From NCBI RefSeq assembly GCF_023028225.1, contig NZ_CP095482.1, positions 2,480,001 to 2,544,000 of the forward strand: a DNA stretch of 64,000 nucleotides, given 5' to 3'. The translations under genes were made by a program, and so were the position numbers. The stretch comes from Halorientalis litorea. GTDB lineage: Archaea; Halobacteriota; Halobacteria; Halobacteriales; Haloarculaceae. Positions 49,889-59,259 of this stretch are shown in pieces; within the stretch, counting starts at the first letter, position 1, and each line of letters begins with the position of its first letter. Below the pieces are notes generated by a model. The model saw only the letters and a list, made by a program, of their open reading frames with translations. It ran no database searches and had not been told where the DNA came from.

Positions 49889-51151
49889 ATGCCATCAAGG
49901 CGAACGTACCTACGTTCAGTGGGCGGCGCGGTGACTGTTGGTGCCCTCGCAGGGTGTTCGGGTCTCACCGGCGGCGGCGGTGAGGACCAAATCACGTTCG
50001 GTGCCGTCAACCCGCTGTCGGGGCCGGCGGGTTTCTTCGGTGAGCTCATCTCGGATATCCAAGGGAGTTGGCAGCAGCGAGTCAACGAGGACGGCGGCCT
50101 CAACGTGGCTGGTGAACAGCGCGAAGTCGTCATCGAGGAGTACGACTCCGAAACGAGCAACGAGGGCGTCCGCTCGGGCATCGAGAACGCCGTCAACGTC
50201 GACAACGTCGACATGGTCCTCTCGGTGTTCCGGACCGGTGGGTCGCTGACCGCGGCCCCGATTCTCAACGAGAACGAGATTCCGGGCATCACGCACGGGT
50301 TCACGCCACGTATCAACGAGGAGGGGAACTACCTCCTGCGCTGGACCACCAGCACGCTGATGCACGCGTACCCGTACCTGACGTGGATTTCGGAGAACGA
50401 CGACATCGAGACGGTCGGGTACCTCGTCGAGGAGGGCGAGTTCGGTGACGACGCCCTCCGTTCGGTCGACTACTGGTTCCGAGAGGCCGACAACCCCGGC
50501 GATTACGTCCAGTTGGGTCGCTTCCCGCGGAGTCAGCAGGACTTCTCGTCGTTCATCTCGGAGGCGAGCAACGCCTACGACAACGGCGACATCGACGCGG
50601 TCATCATCGACACGTGGGCGACGCCGCTCCAGTTGTTCCTCGAACAGCAGGGCCAGCGGGGCCTCAACGAGCAGATGCCGGTCATCTCGGGCGTCGTCGG
50701 CGGCGACTGGACGCCCAACATCGGGGAACTCGGCTCGGCGATGAACAACGTCTACCACTCGCAGGTGTACGCCCGCCCCGAGTGGGCCGGCAACGAGGCA
50801 ATCGCCCAGACGCTCCCCGACGACTTCGAGGAGCGGGCCAGCGCGCTGGAGGGCCTCGACCTCGAAACCCAGCACCCGGTCAACAACCTGTTCTACTCCG
50901 AACTCATCGGTGTCGAACAGGCGTTCCAGAACGCCGAATCCGCCTCGGGTCCGGACCTCCGGGCGTCCCTCGTCGAGAACGAACTTGAGACTCTCGTCGG
51001 GCCGATTACAATCAACAACAAGGGGCAAGGTGCGGTCAACGCTGCCCTGTCACGGTTCAGCGTCGAGGGTGGCGACCCGGCCGTCACCGAAGTCCCGTGG
51101 TCGGGCGAAGTCCCCGCCATCACGAGCATCCCGCCGGAAGTCGACCTCTGA
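49889..51151 (+). CDS. ABC transporter substrate-binding lipoprotein (LivJ/LivK-like)
   Basis: The product is 420 residues. SRRTYLRSVGGAVTVGALAGC gives a twin-arginine (Tat) signal with a lipobox LAGC, so the protein is exported folded and lipid-anchored, the usual haloarchaeal route. The remainder (FGAVNPLSGPAGFFGELISDIQG, VVIEEYDSETSNEGVRSGIENAV) is type I periplasmic-binding fold. Family members bind branched-chain amino acids, amides, urea or aromatic acids, so the ligand is open. A strong TATA lies directly upstream. Confidence 0.88.
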   Translation: MPSRRTYLRSVGGAVTVGALAGCSGLTGGGGEDQITFGAVNPLSGPAGFFGELISDIQGSWQQRVNEDGGLNVAGEQREVVIEEYDSETSNEGVRSGIENAVNVDNVDMVLSVFRTGGSLTAAPILNENEIPGITHGFTPRINEEGNYLLRWTTSTLMHAYPYLTWISENDDIETVGYLVEEGEFGDDALRSVDYWFREADNPGDYVQLGRFPRSQQDFSSFISEASNAYDNGDIDAVIIDTWATPLQLFLEQQGQRGLNEQMPVISGVVGGDWTPNIGELGSAMNNVYHSQVYARPEWAGNEAIAQTLPDDFEERASALEGLDLETQHPVNNLFYSELIGVEQAFQNAESASGPDLRASLVENELETLVGPITINNKGQGAVNAALSRFSVEGGDPAVTEVPWSGEVPAITSIPPEVDL

Positions 51152-51171
51152 CCACCTGACCAACCTTCACA

Positions 51172-52107
51172 ATGGCTCTCACAGACGCACTGATAAACGG
51201 ATTGATAATCGGGAGCGTGTACGCACTGTTCGCTGCCAGCTTCACCATCATCTTCGGCGTGATGGACATCCCGAACATGGCACACGCCGCGCTGTTCGCC
51301 GGCGGCGCGTACGTGTACTACCAGTTGGCGGGCATCATGGGACTGCACTGGACTATCGGCATCCTCGGGGCCGTCGTCGGCATCGTCGCCGTCGGTGCCG
51401 TCATGGAACTCACGCTCCTCAAACCACTCTACGGGCGGAGCGAGTCGGAGTACATCTTCGGCGTCATCCTGATAACGTTGGGTGCCGCGCGCATCCTCGA
51501 AGAGGCGTTCGGGAGTATCTGGTCGCGCGCGCCACTCTCGGTCACCATCGCCGAACTCCAAGGTGCTGGCAAATCCATCCCGATATTTGGGATCCCGGTG
51601 TCGTACCTGCAAGTCGTGGTCATCGCCGTCGCGGTGTTGAACTTCGTGTTCCTCTACTGGCTCATCAACTACACGAGCATCGGGCGGAGCATCCGCGCGG
51701 TGGTGCAGGACCGCGAACTGGCGTACATGAAAGGCATCGACGTCGACCGCCTGTTCCTGCTCGCGTTCCTGCTCGGGAGCGGGATGATTGCGGTGGCGGG
51801 CGTGCTGAACGCCGCGCTGTTCACCCTCGAACCGTCGATGGGCTTCGGCCTGCTCATCAAGGCGTTCATCATCGTCATCCTCGGCGGGTTCGGGAACATC
51901 CTCGGTGCCGCGGCCGCCGGGTTCGGACTCGGCTTGTACGAAGCAATCGCGGTCCAACAGCTGGAATCGTACTACATCTTCGCCTCGGAGTTCCTGCTGC
52001 TCATCGTGTTCTTCCTCGCCAAGGCACTTCTCTCGACAGAACGGGCGAGTCCGGTCATCGTGCAACTGCGCGCTCGCGTCTCCGACTGGAGGAGTAGCGA
52101 TGAGTGA
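51172..52107 (+). CDS. livH: ABC transporter permease, LivH-like
   Basis: The product is 311 residues with about eight membrane segments. ALTDALINGLIIGSVYALFAAS at the N-terminus and AYMKGIDVDRLFLLAFLLGSGMIAVAGVL plus VILGGFGNILGAAAAGFGLGL are characteristic LivH features. It forms the translocation path with LivM. The livM start overlaps its stop by 8 nt, giving translational coupling. Confidence 0.9.
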   Translation: MALTDALINGLIIGSVYALFAASFTIIFGVMDIPNMAHAALFAGGAYVYYQLAGIMGLHWTIGILGAVVGIVAVGAVMELTLLKPLYGRSESEYIFGVILITLGAARILEEAFGSIWSRAPLSVTIAELQGAGKSIPIFGIPVSYLQVVVIAVAVLNFVFLYWLINYTSIGRSIRAVVQDRELAYMKGIDVDRLFLLAFLLGSGMIAVAGVLNAALFTLEPSMGFGLLIKAFIIVILGGFGNILGAAAAGFGLGLYEAIAVQQLESYYIFASEFLLLIVFFLAKALLSTERASPVIVQLRARVSDWRSSDE

Positions 52108-53137
52108 GGAATCAGCACGACCCGAGGACGCGGCCGCAATCGAGGGGCTGGACATCGACCTCGCGGGCGTCGACTGGCCCGCGGTCGTTCGACAGGCACT
52201 GTACGTCCTCGTTCCGGGGCTACTGTTCATCCCCTTCGCCGCCTCGAACATCGGATTCATCGCGCGCCCCATCCTCATCTTCGCCATCATCGCGATGGGC
52301 TACAACATCATGGTCGGGTGGCCGGACCTGCTGGTGTTCTGTCCGGCGGCAATCGCCATCGTCGGCGGCGTCTCCTCCGGGCTGTTAGCACAGGCCGGTG
52401 TCCCGTTCCTCGTCGCGTTCCTGCTCGGCGGCGTGGCCGGGGCACTTGTCGGCGTCGTCGTCGCGCTCATCGCCATCATCATCCGCACCTCCTTCGACTT
52501 CGTCATCGCGACGCTCGCGCTCGAACAGTTGATATTCACCGCGCTCGTCATCTGGGCGGCTGTCGGCCCCGCCGGACTCCGGGTCGGTGACATCGAAACC
52601 CCGTCCATCGCCGGGATGGCACTGACCGGACAGGTCGAGACGTACCTCTTCCTGTTGGCAGTACTGATCTTCTCCGTCGTCGTCGTCGCCGCCTTCGACA
52701 ACTCCCTGCTGGGGACGCTCTCGGTGGCGACCGGCGAGAACGAGGACCTGCTGACTTCCATCGGGTACCAGCCCTCGAAGTACAAGTTCGTCTCCCTCGT
52801 CCTCGGGGCCTTCCTGCTCGGCATCGGCGGTGCCTCGTACATCCACGTCAACAACCTCATGGTGCCTAACTCGTGGGTCCTGCCACAGACCGTCATCCTG
52901 CTGACCATCATCGTCGTGGGTGGCCTGCGGACCATCCACGGCCCGATAGTCGGCGCGCTCGTGATGGTCGGCATCCCCGAGTTCTCGCGGCTGCTTGGCA
53001 TCAGTGGCTTCCAGCAGTACCTCATCGGCGGCGCGCTCATCGCCATCGTCCTGTTCGCGCCGGCGGGAATCCTCGGTACCTACCAGAACCGCGTCGGAAT
53101 CTCTATCCGCGACAAGCTCAGGGGGTTGTGGTCGTGA
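52100..53137 (+). CDS. livM: ABC transporter permease, LivM-like
   Basis: The product is 345 residues with about nine membrane segments after an acidic N-terminal tail. GYNIMVGWPDLLVFCPAAIAIVG and TSIGYQPSKYKFVSLVLGAFLLGIGGASYIHVNNLMVP fit LivM, as does VVGGLRTIHGPIVGALVMVGIPEF. ATG 52100 overlaps livH by 8 nt. The last three residues end 28 nt before livF. Confidence 0.9.
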   Translation: MSEESARPEDAAAIEGLDIDLAGVDWPAVVRQALYVLVPGLLFIPFAASNIGFIARPILIFAIIAMGYNIMVGWPDLLVFCPAAIAIVGGVSSGLLAQAGVPFLVAFLLGGVAGALVGVVVALIAIIIRTSFDFVIATLALEQLIFTALVIWAAVGPAGLRVGDIETPSIAGMALTGQVETYLFLLAVLIFSVVVVAAFDNSLLGTLSVATGENEDLLTSIGYQPSKYKFVSLVLGAFLLGIGGASYIHVNNLMVPNSWVLPQTVILLTIIVVGGLRTIHGPIVGALVMVGIPEFSRLLGISGFQQYLIGGALIAIVLFAPAGILGTYQNRVGISIRDKLRGLWS

Positions 53138-53165
53138 CCCGGAACACGCTCGGGAGGTGGGCACG

Positions 53166-53882
53166 ATGAGTAGCGAGCCGCAACTCACCGTGAACAGTGT
53201 CGACATCTCCTACGGCGACCTCACGGTGGTCCGTGACGCGAGTATGACCGCCGACGAGGGCTCCGTCGTCTCCATCGTCGGTGCGAACGGTGCCGGGAAG
53301 ACGACGCTGTTGAAGACAATCGCCGGCATCAAAGAACCCGACGAGGGTGCCATCACCTTCGAGGGACAGAACATCGTGGGGCAGAAACCCCACGAGATAA
53401 TCGAGCAGGGGCTGGTGTACGTCCCCGAACGGCACCAGATATTCCCGGACATGACGGTCCGCGAGAACCTGCTCATCGCCCGGTCACCCATCGGGGAAGC
53501 GGGCGCGACGGAAGCGATGGCCGACCTGTTCGACATCTTCCCCATCCTCGACGAACGCGAAGACCAACTCGCGGGGACGATGAGCGGCGGGCAACAGCAG
53601 ATGCTCGCCATCGCGCAGGGACTGGTCGCGGAACCCGACCTCCTGATGCTCGACGAGCCGACGCTCGGCCTCGCGCCACAGATCGTCGACGACGTCTGGC
53701 AGACGATTCAGGACATCAGCGAGGAGGGCGTGACGATAATCCTCGTGGACGAGAAAGTCGAGTTGGCCCAAGAGATAGCCGACTCGATGTACCTGATGCG
53801 CGAGGAGACGCTCACCTACCTCGGCGAGCGCGGCGAGTTCCGCGAGGCCTACGAAGAGGCTACGAGCAGCCTGATGGGCTGA
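53166..53882 (+). CDS. livF: ABC transporter ATPase, LivF-like
   Basis: The product is 238 residues. It has Walker A GANGAGKTTLL (about 38-46), Q-loop region YVPERHQIFPDMTVRENL (a LivF hallmark), signature MSGGQQQMLAIAQGL, Walker B LLMLDEPTLGLAP, and H-loop DEK rather than the usual His (ILVDEKVE). It completes the importer. The D-E-K at the H-loop position is a variation to note. Confidence 0.88.
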   Translation: MSSEPQLTVNSVDISYGDLTVVRDASMTADEGSVVSIVGANGAGKTTLLKTIAGIKEPDEGAITFEGQNIVGQKPHEIIEQGLVYVPERHQIFPDMTVRENLLIARSPIGEAGATEAMADLFDIFPILDEREDQLAGTMSGGQQQMLAIAQGLVAEPDLLMLDEPTLGLAPQIVDDVWQTIQDISEEGVTIILVDEKVELAQEIADSMYLMREETLTYLGERGEFREAYEEATSSLMG

Positions 53883-53925
53883 CCTCGCCGGAACTTTCTT
53901 GCCCCGTGGCGGGGAACGTCGTTCC

Positions 53926-54366
53926 ATGTCCGTCGAAGAGCGGCTAGAGCGACTGGAATCGGGTGAAGAGATACGGCAACTCCGTGCGAACTACTGCTAC
54001 CACATCGACCACACGAACCCCGACGAGTTCACGTCCCTGTTCGTCGACGACGGCACTATCGACTTCGGGAGTGCCGGCACCTACACCGGCCACGACGAAC
54101 TCCACGAGTTCGTCGCCGACATCGTGCCCGACTACTACTCGTTCATCGTCCACATGCTCCACAACCCGATAATCGACGTCGACGGCGACACCGCGAGCGG
54201 ACGGTGGTACTTCGAGGCTCCGGCCACCTCCGAGGGCACGGACATGTGGATACAGGGAGAGTACACCGACAGCTACGTCCGCGAAGACGGTAAGTGGTTG
54301 TTCGAGTCCGTCGACACTCGGTTCAACTACGTCGCCGAGTACGACGACGGCTGGGGCGAGGACTGA
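53926..54366 (+). CDS. SnoaL/NTF2-like domain protein
   Basis: The product is 146 residues, one NTF2-like fold. EEIRQLRANYCYHIDHTNPDEFTSLFVDDGTIDF and GHDELHEFV are typical of the SnoaL-like 4 family, whose members are ring-cyclases, dehydratases or isomerases or have no enzymatic role. Its position between the importer and a CoA ligase suggests a catabolic task. CTTTCTTG lies about 25-32 nt before the ATG. Confidence 0.78.
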   Translation: MSVEERLERLESGEEIRQLRANYCYHIDHTNPDEFTSLFVDDGTIDFGSAGTYTGHDELHEFVADIVPDYYSFIVHMLHNPIIDVDGDTASGRWYFEAPATSEGTDMWIQGEYTDSYVREDGKWLFESVDTRFNYVAEYDDGWGED

Positions 54367-54410
54367 CCGGCGGCGGTTCCGGTCGGAACTGTCTGCCGAG
54401 CGGTGTCGTG

Positions 54411-54420
54411 GATTTATTTG
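54411..54420 (+). promoter_or_regulatory. TATA-like element for the acyl-CoA ligase gene
   Basis: GATTTATTTG is 28-37 nt before ATG 54448. Confidence 0.55.
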
Positions 54421-54447
54421 CTCCCGGGTTCCCAGTGTAGGCAGAGC

Positions 54448-56079
54448 ATGGTATCCTTGACGAGAGAGACTGTCGCGGACGCAGTCGACACGCTCGCGGC
54501 AGAACACGACGGGACCGCGCTCCGCTTCGAGGGACGGGAGACGACGTTCGACGAACTCGCCGAGGGGAGTACCGACTTCGCCGACGGCATCGCGGCGTTG
54601 GGACACCAGTCCGGCGACCCGGCGGCGATTTGGCTCCCGAACCGTCCGCAGTGGTTCGAGTCCTACGTCGGCTTCGCCCGCGTCGGGGCACCCGTCGTGA
54701 CGGTCAACACGCGGTATCGCACGCACGAACTCGAATACATGCTGGAGGACAGCGAGACGACGACGCTGGTCCTGCAGGGGCAACTGCTGACCCGGGACTT
54801 CCTCGACATGCTCCGGGACGTGTGCCCGGCAGTCGACGAGGTGGCTCCCGACGAACTGGCGGCCGCCACGGACCTCGCGCTGGAGCGTGTCGTCGTTCTC
54901 GACCCGGACGGGGACACGGACGTTCCACGCGGCGCGTACACCTACGACGAGGTCATCCAGCGGGGCCGTGACGCCGGCGCGCTCGCCGCCGACATCGACG
55001 TCTCCCCGGATGACCCCGCCACGGTGTTCTACACCAGCGGCACCACCTCCCAGCCGAAAGGCGTCATCCACGACCACGTGAGCACGGTCACCCATCCGCG
55101 CGCGATGGTCGAGTGGCAGCGCGTCGACTCGGACCACACGGGCATCGCCGTTATCCCCGTCTGTGGTGTCGCCGGCTTCGACTTCTCGTGGGCGAACCTG
55201 CTGGCTGGCACGACGCTCGTCCTCCAACCGACGTTCGACCCCGAGGACGCCGCTCGCGCCATCGAACAGCAGGAAGTCACCTACATCGCCGCCGTCGGCG
55301 AGATGTACGCGGCGATGATGGACACGGGTCGGGACCTGACCTCGCTCGAACGCGGGAGCGCGTGGCTGGTTGACCAGGACGACTTGGACGAGATAGAGGC
55401 GACGTGTGAGTTCCCGGTCGACCAGCCGTACGGCCTCAGCGAGGGACACTCTCACATGTGTCTCAGCCCGCCGGACGCCGACGCCGACGAACGGCACCGT
55501 GCCGGCGGCTACCCGATTCACGAGGACATCGAGGTGACCATCCGCGACCCGGAGACTGGCGAGGACGTGGGCACGGACGACCCCGGCGAACTCCACCTGC
55601 GCGGGTACGTCCGGATGCGCGAGTACCTCAACAAACCCGAGAAGACCGCCGAGGAGATAGACGCGGACGGGTGGCTGGCGACCGGCGACATGTGTGAAGT
55701 TGCCGACGACGGACGGATGACGTACCACTCCCGCATCGAGGACATGCTCCGCCTGCGGGGCTTCCGCGTGACGCCACAGGAAGTCGAGAGTGCCATCGAG
55801 GACCACGCGGCCGTCGAGCGGGCACAGGTCGTCGGCGTCGACAGGGGCGACGGCGAGGAAGTTGCCGTCGCGTTCGTACGCTGTGCCGACGGCCAGTCGG
55901 TCGCCGAATCCGACCTCGCCGCCTTCATGAACGAACACGTCGCCGACTACAAGGTCCCCTCCGAGTTCGTGTTCGTGGACTCGTTCCCGACGACCGAGAG
56001 TCCCAACGGCGTGAAGATACAGCGCGCGGAACTGGTCGACCGGGCGGGCAGGTTGGTGGACCCTGACCGAGGGACGTAA
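54448..56079 (+). CDS. AMP-forming acyl-CoA ligase
   Basis: The product is 543 residues. FYTSGTTSQPKGVIHDH (phosphate loop), QPYGLSEGHSHMCLS, GWLATGDMCEVADDGRMTYH and IEDMLRLRGFRVTPQEVE are seen. In the C-terminal core the usual TATGKIxR reads ESPNGVKIQRAEL, so Gly is replaced by Val but a Lys remains in the right place. The PYGLSE motif and the medium length place it with CaiC/FadD-like aryl or carnitine-type ligases. It probably activates the imported acid. ATG 54448 was chosen for its TATA spacing. Confidence 0.82.
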   Translation: MVSLTRETVADAVDTLAAEHDGTALRFEGRETTFDELAEGSTDFADGIAALGHQSGDPAAIWLPNRPQWFESYVGFARVGAPVVTVNTRYRTHELEYMLEDSETTTLVLQGQLLTRDFLDMLRDVCPAVDEVAPDELAAATDLALERVVVLDPDGDTDVPRGAYTYDEVIQRGRDAGALAADIDVSPDDPATVFYTSGTTSQPKGVIHDHVSTVTHPRAMVEWQRVDSDHTGIAVIPVCGVAGFDFSWANLLAGTTLVLQPTFDPEDAARAIEQQEVTYIAAVGEMYAAMMDTGRDLTSLERGSAWLVDQDDLDEIEATCEFPVDQPYGLSEGHSHMCLSPPDADADERHRAGGYPIHEDIEVTIRDPETGEDVGTDDPGELHLRGYVRMREYLNKPEKTAEEIDADGWLATGDMCEVADDGRMTYHSRIEDMLRLRGFRVTPQEVESAIEDHAAVERAQVVGVDRGDGEEVAVAFVRCADGQSVAESDLAAFMNEHVADYKVPSEFVFVDSFPTTESPNGVKIQRAELVDRAGRLVDPDRGT

Positions 56080-56124
56080 CCGGTTGCCCCGTGGGTTTAT
56101 GTTCCGCTCGGGGGGACTGACGGT

Positions 56125-56526
56125 ATGGCCTACTCCACTGTCCAGCAGGTGCGCATCGAAGACACGACACAGGCGGGGACGATGTTCTACGTGAGCGTCC
56201 TCCGCTACCTGAACCGCGCCGTCGAGGACGTCCTCTCGGCGGTCGGGTACGGCTACGCCGAGAACCTCGAAGCGCGTGACCTCGCGCTGTTCGTCGTCCA
56301 CGTCGACATCGACTACGTCGCGCCCGTCTCGCTGGGCACCGACATCGACATCACAGTCACGCCCACCGTCGACGACTCGACGATTACCTTCGACGCGACC
56401 GGACGGGCCGACGGTGAGGCGGTGTTCCGGGCGACGGAGGTCCGCGTCGCGGCGTCGCTGTCTGAAAAGGAGTCACGAGCGGTCCCCACGGCACTCGCGG
56501 ACGGCCTCGCGGCGTACGCCGACTAG
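56125..56526 (+). CDS. Hot-dog acyl-CoA thioesterase (4-hydroxybenzoyl-CoA thioesterase-like)
   Basis: The product is 133 residues, one hot-dog domain. QQVRIEDTTQAGTMFYVSVLRYLNRAVEDVL follows the family pattern, where DTD-x-x-G-H-V-Y-F is usual; here it is DTTQAGTMFY, so the first Asp is kept while the catalytic His position is Met. It probably hydrolyses an acyl-CoA or acts on a CoA-linked intermediate. TTTATG about 28 nt upstream is the likely promoter. It lies 45 nt downstream of the ligase. Confidence 0.75.
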   Translation: MAYSTVQQVRIEDTTQAGTMFYVSVLRYLNRAVEDVLSAVGYGYAENLEARDLALFVVHVDIDYVAPVSLGTDIDITVTPTVDDSTITFDATGRADGEAVFRATEVRVAASLSEKESRAVPTALADGLAAYAD

Positions 56527-56537
56527 TCGCAGGTGGC

Positions 56538-58151
56538 TCACTGCGCCTCACGGTCCCACGCGTCGCCGATACCGCGTTTGCGCAAGTCGTGGCGTTGGAC
56601 GTTGTTCTTCGTGTCGCTCCGGGGGAACGAGTCCACGAACTCGACGTAGCGGGGGTGTTTGAACGCCGCTAGCTTCCCCTCACAGAACGCGACCAGTTCC
56701 TCGGGCGTCACGTCGCCGTCGGCGATGACGTAGGCCTTGATGTCCTCCTCGCCGATTTCCGAGGGCACGCCGACGATGATGGCCTCCGCGACGGCGTCGT
56801 GGCGTTCGAGGACGACCTCTATCTCCTGTGCGGAGATGTTCTCGCCCATCCGGCGGAGCCAGTGGGCCTTCCGGCCGACGAAGCGGAACATCCCGTCCTC
56901 GTCGATGCGGCCGAGGTCACCGGTGTGGAGCCACAGCCCTTGGAACGCTTCGACGGTGGCTTCGGGGTGGCTGAAGTACTCCTTCATGAACGTGTGTGGG
57001 ATGGCCGGGCGCAGGCAGATTTCGCCCACTTCGCCCGTCTCGACGGGGTCGCCGTCGTCGTCGAGTATCTCGAAGACGGCCCACTCGCAGTCGTCCACGT
57101 AGCCGGCGGGCTTGCCGGTGCCGTCCTCGATTGACTCGTAGTCGTCCTCGGTGAGCGTGTGGTAGGTCAGCAGGATGCCGCCGTTCTCCGAGAGCGCGTA
57201 CGGTTCCACGATGTCGATGTCGAACCGCTCGTGGGCGGGGCGGGCGAACTCGGGGTCCATCGACCCGACGCCGACGCGTGCGGTGTTCTCGACGGGTCCG
57301 TCGTGGGTGCGCAGGAGCGCGCCCCAGATTCCGCCGAGCGGGTCGATGATGGTCGCCTCGTGTTCGTTGACTTGCTCGAAGAAGGCGGAGGCACTGAACC
57401 GACGGACGACGACGCTTTTCATGTCACACATCATCGGCCCGACGACGCCGAACTGCTGGCCGCCGACGTGGAACAACTGGAGGACGGTGAGGTGCGTGTC
57501 CGCGGGCGTCGCGTCGAACGCCTCGCGGTAGCGATATCCCGTCGCGACGACGGCGAAGTGGGGGAGGAGAATCGGTTTCGGGGTGCCCGTCGTCCCGCCA
57601 GTGAAGTTTATCTGTGCGGGGTCACCGGGTGCGACGTCCACCTCGGGGGGGTTACCGTCGGCGTCGAGCAAGTCCTCGAACGGGCGGGCACCGGCAAGTT
57701 CGGCCCCGCGGACGAACTCCTCTTGGACCGCCACGCCGTCACGGACAGACTGGTACTGGTCGAGACAGGACTCGTCGACGACCAGCGCGGTGGCTTCGAT
57801 GTCCCGAATCGGTTGACGGAGGTCCGCCTCCTCCAAATCCGTGTTCAGCGACGCCCAGACCGCCCCGATGCGCATACAGCCGAACCACACGAGGACGTGG
57901 TCGAGGACGTTGGGCATGAACGTCGCCACGCGGTCACCCTTCCCGATGCCGAGGTCCGCGAGTGCCGCCGCGATGGTGTCCGCCTTCTCGCCGACTTCCG
58001 CGTAGGTCAACTCCCGCCCCGTCTCGCTCTCGACGAGGAACGTGTCGTCGCCGTTCTCGGCCGTCTTCGTCGCTATCAACTCCGTGACCGTGCTGATTGG
58101 GAACTCCCCCGGACGGACCGGCAGGTCCGTGGGTCTGGGCGATGATACCAT
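56538..58151 (-). CDS. AMP-binding CoA ligase, CaiC-like, with altered C-terminal catalytic motif
   Basis: The product is 537 residues. NFTGGTTGTPKPILLPHF (phosphate loop, with NFTGG for the usual YTSG), EPYALSENGGIL, WLHTGDLGRIDEDGMFRFVGRKAHWLRRMGENISAQEIE are present. The terminal motif is PRSDTKNNVQRHDLRK, where TATGKIxR is usual: Asn replaces the catalytic Lys when aligned on VQR, although a Lys lies two residues earlier. It may therefore be a weaker or specialised ligase. GGTATAAG (minus, near 58176-58183) is a good TATA about 28 nt before ATG 58151. Stop codon converges on the thioesterase gene. Confidence 0.8.
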   Translation of the reverse strand: MVSSPRPTDLPVRPGEFPISTVTELIATKTAENGDDTFLVESETGRELTYAEVGEKADTIAAALADLGIGKGDRVATFMPNVLDHVLVWFGCMRIGAVWASLNTDLEEADLRQPIRDIEATALVVDESCLDQYQSVRDGVAVQEEFVRGAELAGARPFEDLLDADGNPPEVDVAPGDPAQINFTGGTTGTPKPILLPHFAVVATGYRYREAFDATPADTHLTVLQLFHVGGQQFGVVGPMMCDMKSVVVRRFSASAFFEQVNEHEATIIDPLGGIWGALLRTHDGPVENTARVGVGSMDPEFARPAHERFDIDIVEPYALSENGGILLTYHTLTEDDYESIEDGTGKPAGYVDDCEWAVFEILDDDGDPVETGEVGEICLRPAIPHTFMKEYFSHPEATVEAFQGLWLHTGDLGRIDEDGMFRFVGRKAHWLRRMGENISAQEIEVVLERHDAVAEAIIVGVPSEIGEEDIKAYVIADGDVTPEELVAFCEGKLAAFKHPRYVEFVDSFPRSDTKNNVQRHDLRKRGIGDAWDREAQ

Positions 58152-58175
58152 AGTCCGAACTTCCCCGCCGTCGCA

Positions 58176-58183
58176 CTTATACC
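58176..58183 (-). promoter_or_regulatory. TATA box of the CaiC-like ligase gene
   Basis: GGTATAAG on the minus strand, 25-32 nt before ATG 58151. Confidence 0.55.
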
Positions 58184-58281
58184 TGCTTGTGAGGCACCAC
58201 AGAGCCAGTTAGCACGCTATCACGACTGGTCCGGGTGCGCCCGACACAACGGTTTAGTCGCCGCCGGGAGATTGGTGTATC

Positions 58282-59235
58282 ATGTCCGACCAGCAAGGCA
58301 TGGACTTCCTCGACGGCGTCCCGAGCAACTGGGGTCGCTGGGGCGAGGACGACGAACTCGGCGCGGTGAACTACCTGACGAACGAGCAAGTGCTACGCGG
58401 GATTCGGGCCGTCGAGGACGGCGAGACGTTCGCGCTCGGCCTCCCCATCGGGCGGCCCGAGGGCGACCCAGTGTGGCCGGGCCGGGACGGGACGAACCAC
58501 TACATGGACCGCGACAAGGGCCACTACGAGTCCGGAAAGGCCACCGCTCACGGCCGGGCGCAGGGGGCCGACGACGTGGTCCACATGCCGCTCCACGGGA
58601 CGACACACGTCGACGCACCGGGACACATCTGGTACGACGACGAGATGTACAACGGTTTCGACGCCAACACCACGAAGGGAGGCCTCGACCGCTGTTCCGT
58701 CGACACCCTCGGCGACCACGGGATACTGGGTCGGGGCGTCCTGCTGGATATCGCGCGCCATCGCGGCGTCGAGACGCTCGAACCCGGGGCACGTATCACC
58801 CTCGACGAACTCCGGGAGTGCGCCGCGGCCCAAGGCGTCGAACTCGAACAGCGTGACGTCCCGGTCTTGCGGACGGGGTGGCTCGAACAGTACTACGACG
58901 AGGACGGCATCGACATCTACGAGGGGAAGTTCCGCGAACCCGGCCTCACCCACTCGGAGGAACTGCTGGAGTGGTTCCACGAGCGGGAGATTCCGGCGTT
59001 CGGTACCGACACCATCGCCAACGAACAGACAATCTCCGACGAGACGGGGACGCCGATTCCGCTCCACGCTGGCCTCCTGCGGGACCAGGGCGTCGTGTTC
59101 AACGAGATGCTCGACCTCTCTGCCCTCGCCGAGGCCTGTGACGAGAGCGGTCGCTACGCGTTCTTCTACGTCGCCGCGCCGCTGAAGTTCGTCCACGGCA
59201 CCGGGTCGCCGGTGAACCCGCTCGCGGTCCGATAG
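58282..59235 (+). CDS. Cyclase/kynurenine-formamidase-like metal hydrolase
   Basis: The product is 317 residues. WGRWGEDDELGAVNYLT at the N-terminus and the metal-binding HMPLHGTTHVDAPGH (about 95-110) are diagnostic of the cyclase family (PF04199), whose HxGTHxDxPxH motif binds the metal. Later motifs, FGTDTIANEQT and HAGLLRDQGVVFNEML, fit too. The family includes kynurenine formamidase, isatin hydrolase and polyketide cyclases; an amide or ring-opening hydrolase is likely. GGTTTAGTC about 22-30 nt upstream is the promoter candidate. Confidence 0.8.
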   Translation: MSDQQGMDFLDGVPSNWGRWGEDDELGAVNYLTNEQVLRGIRAVEDGETFALGLPIGRPEGDPVWPGRDGTNHYMDRDKGHYESGKATAHGRAQGADDVVHMPLHGTTHVDAPGHIWYDDEMYNGFDANTTKGGLDRCSVDTLGDHGILGRGVLLDIARHRGVETLEPGARITLDELRECAAAQGVELEQRDVPVLRTGWLEQYYDEDGIDIYEGKFREPGLTHSEELLEWFHEREIPAFGTDTIANEQTISDETGTPIPLHAGLLRDQGVVFNEMLDLSALAEACDESGRYAFFYVAAPLKFVHGTGSPVNPLAVR

Positions 59236-59259
59236 CGCGGCGAAAAGCGCGACGCCGCG

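Noticed and set aside
49081-53882. Importer assigned specifically to leucine/isoleucine/valine
   Set aside because: The receptor sequence does not show ligand specificity; this family also takes urea, amides and aromatic acids.
53944-56301. Minus-strand open frame of 785 codons
   Set aside because: It is antisense to three well-supported genes and arises from G/C-rich third positions.
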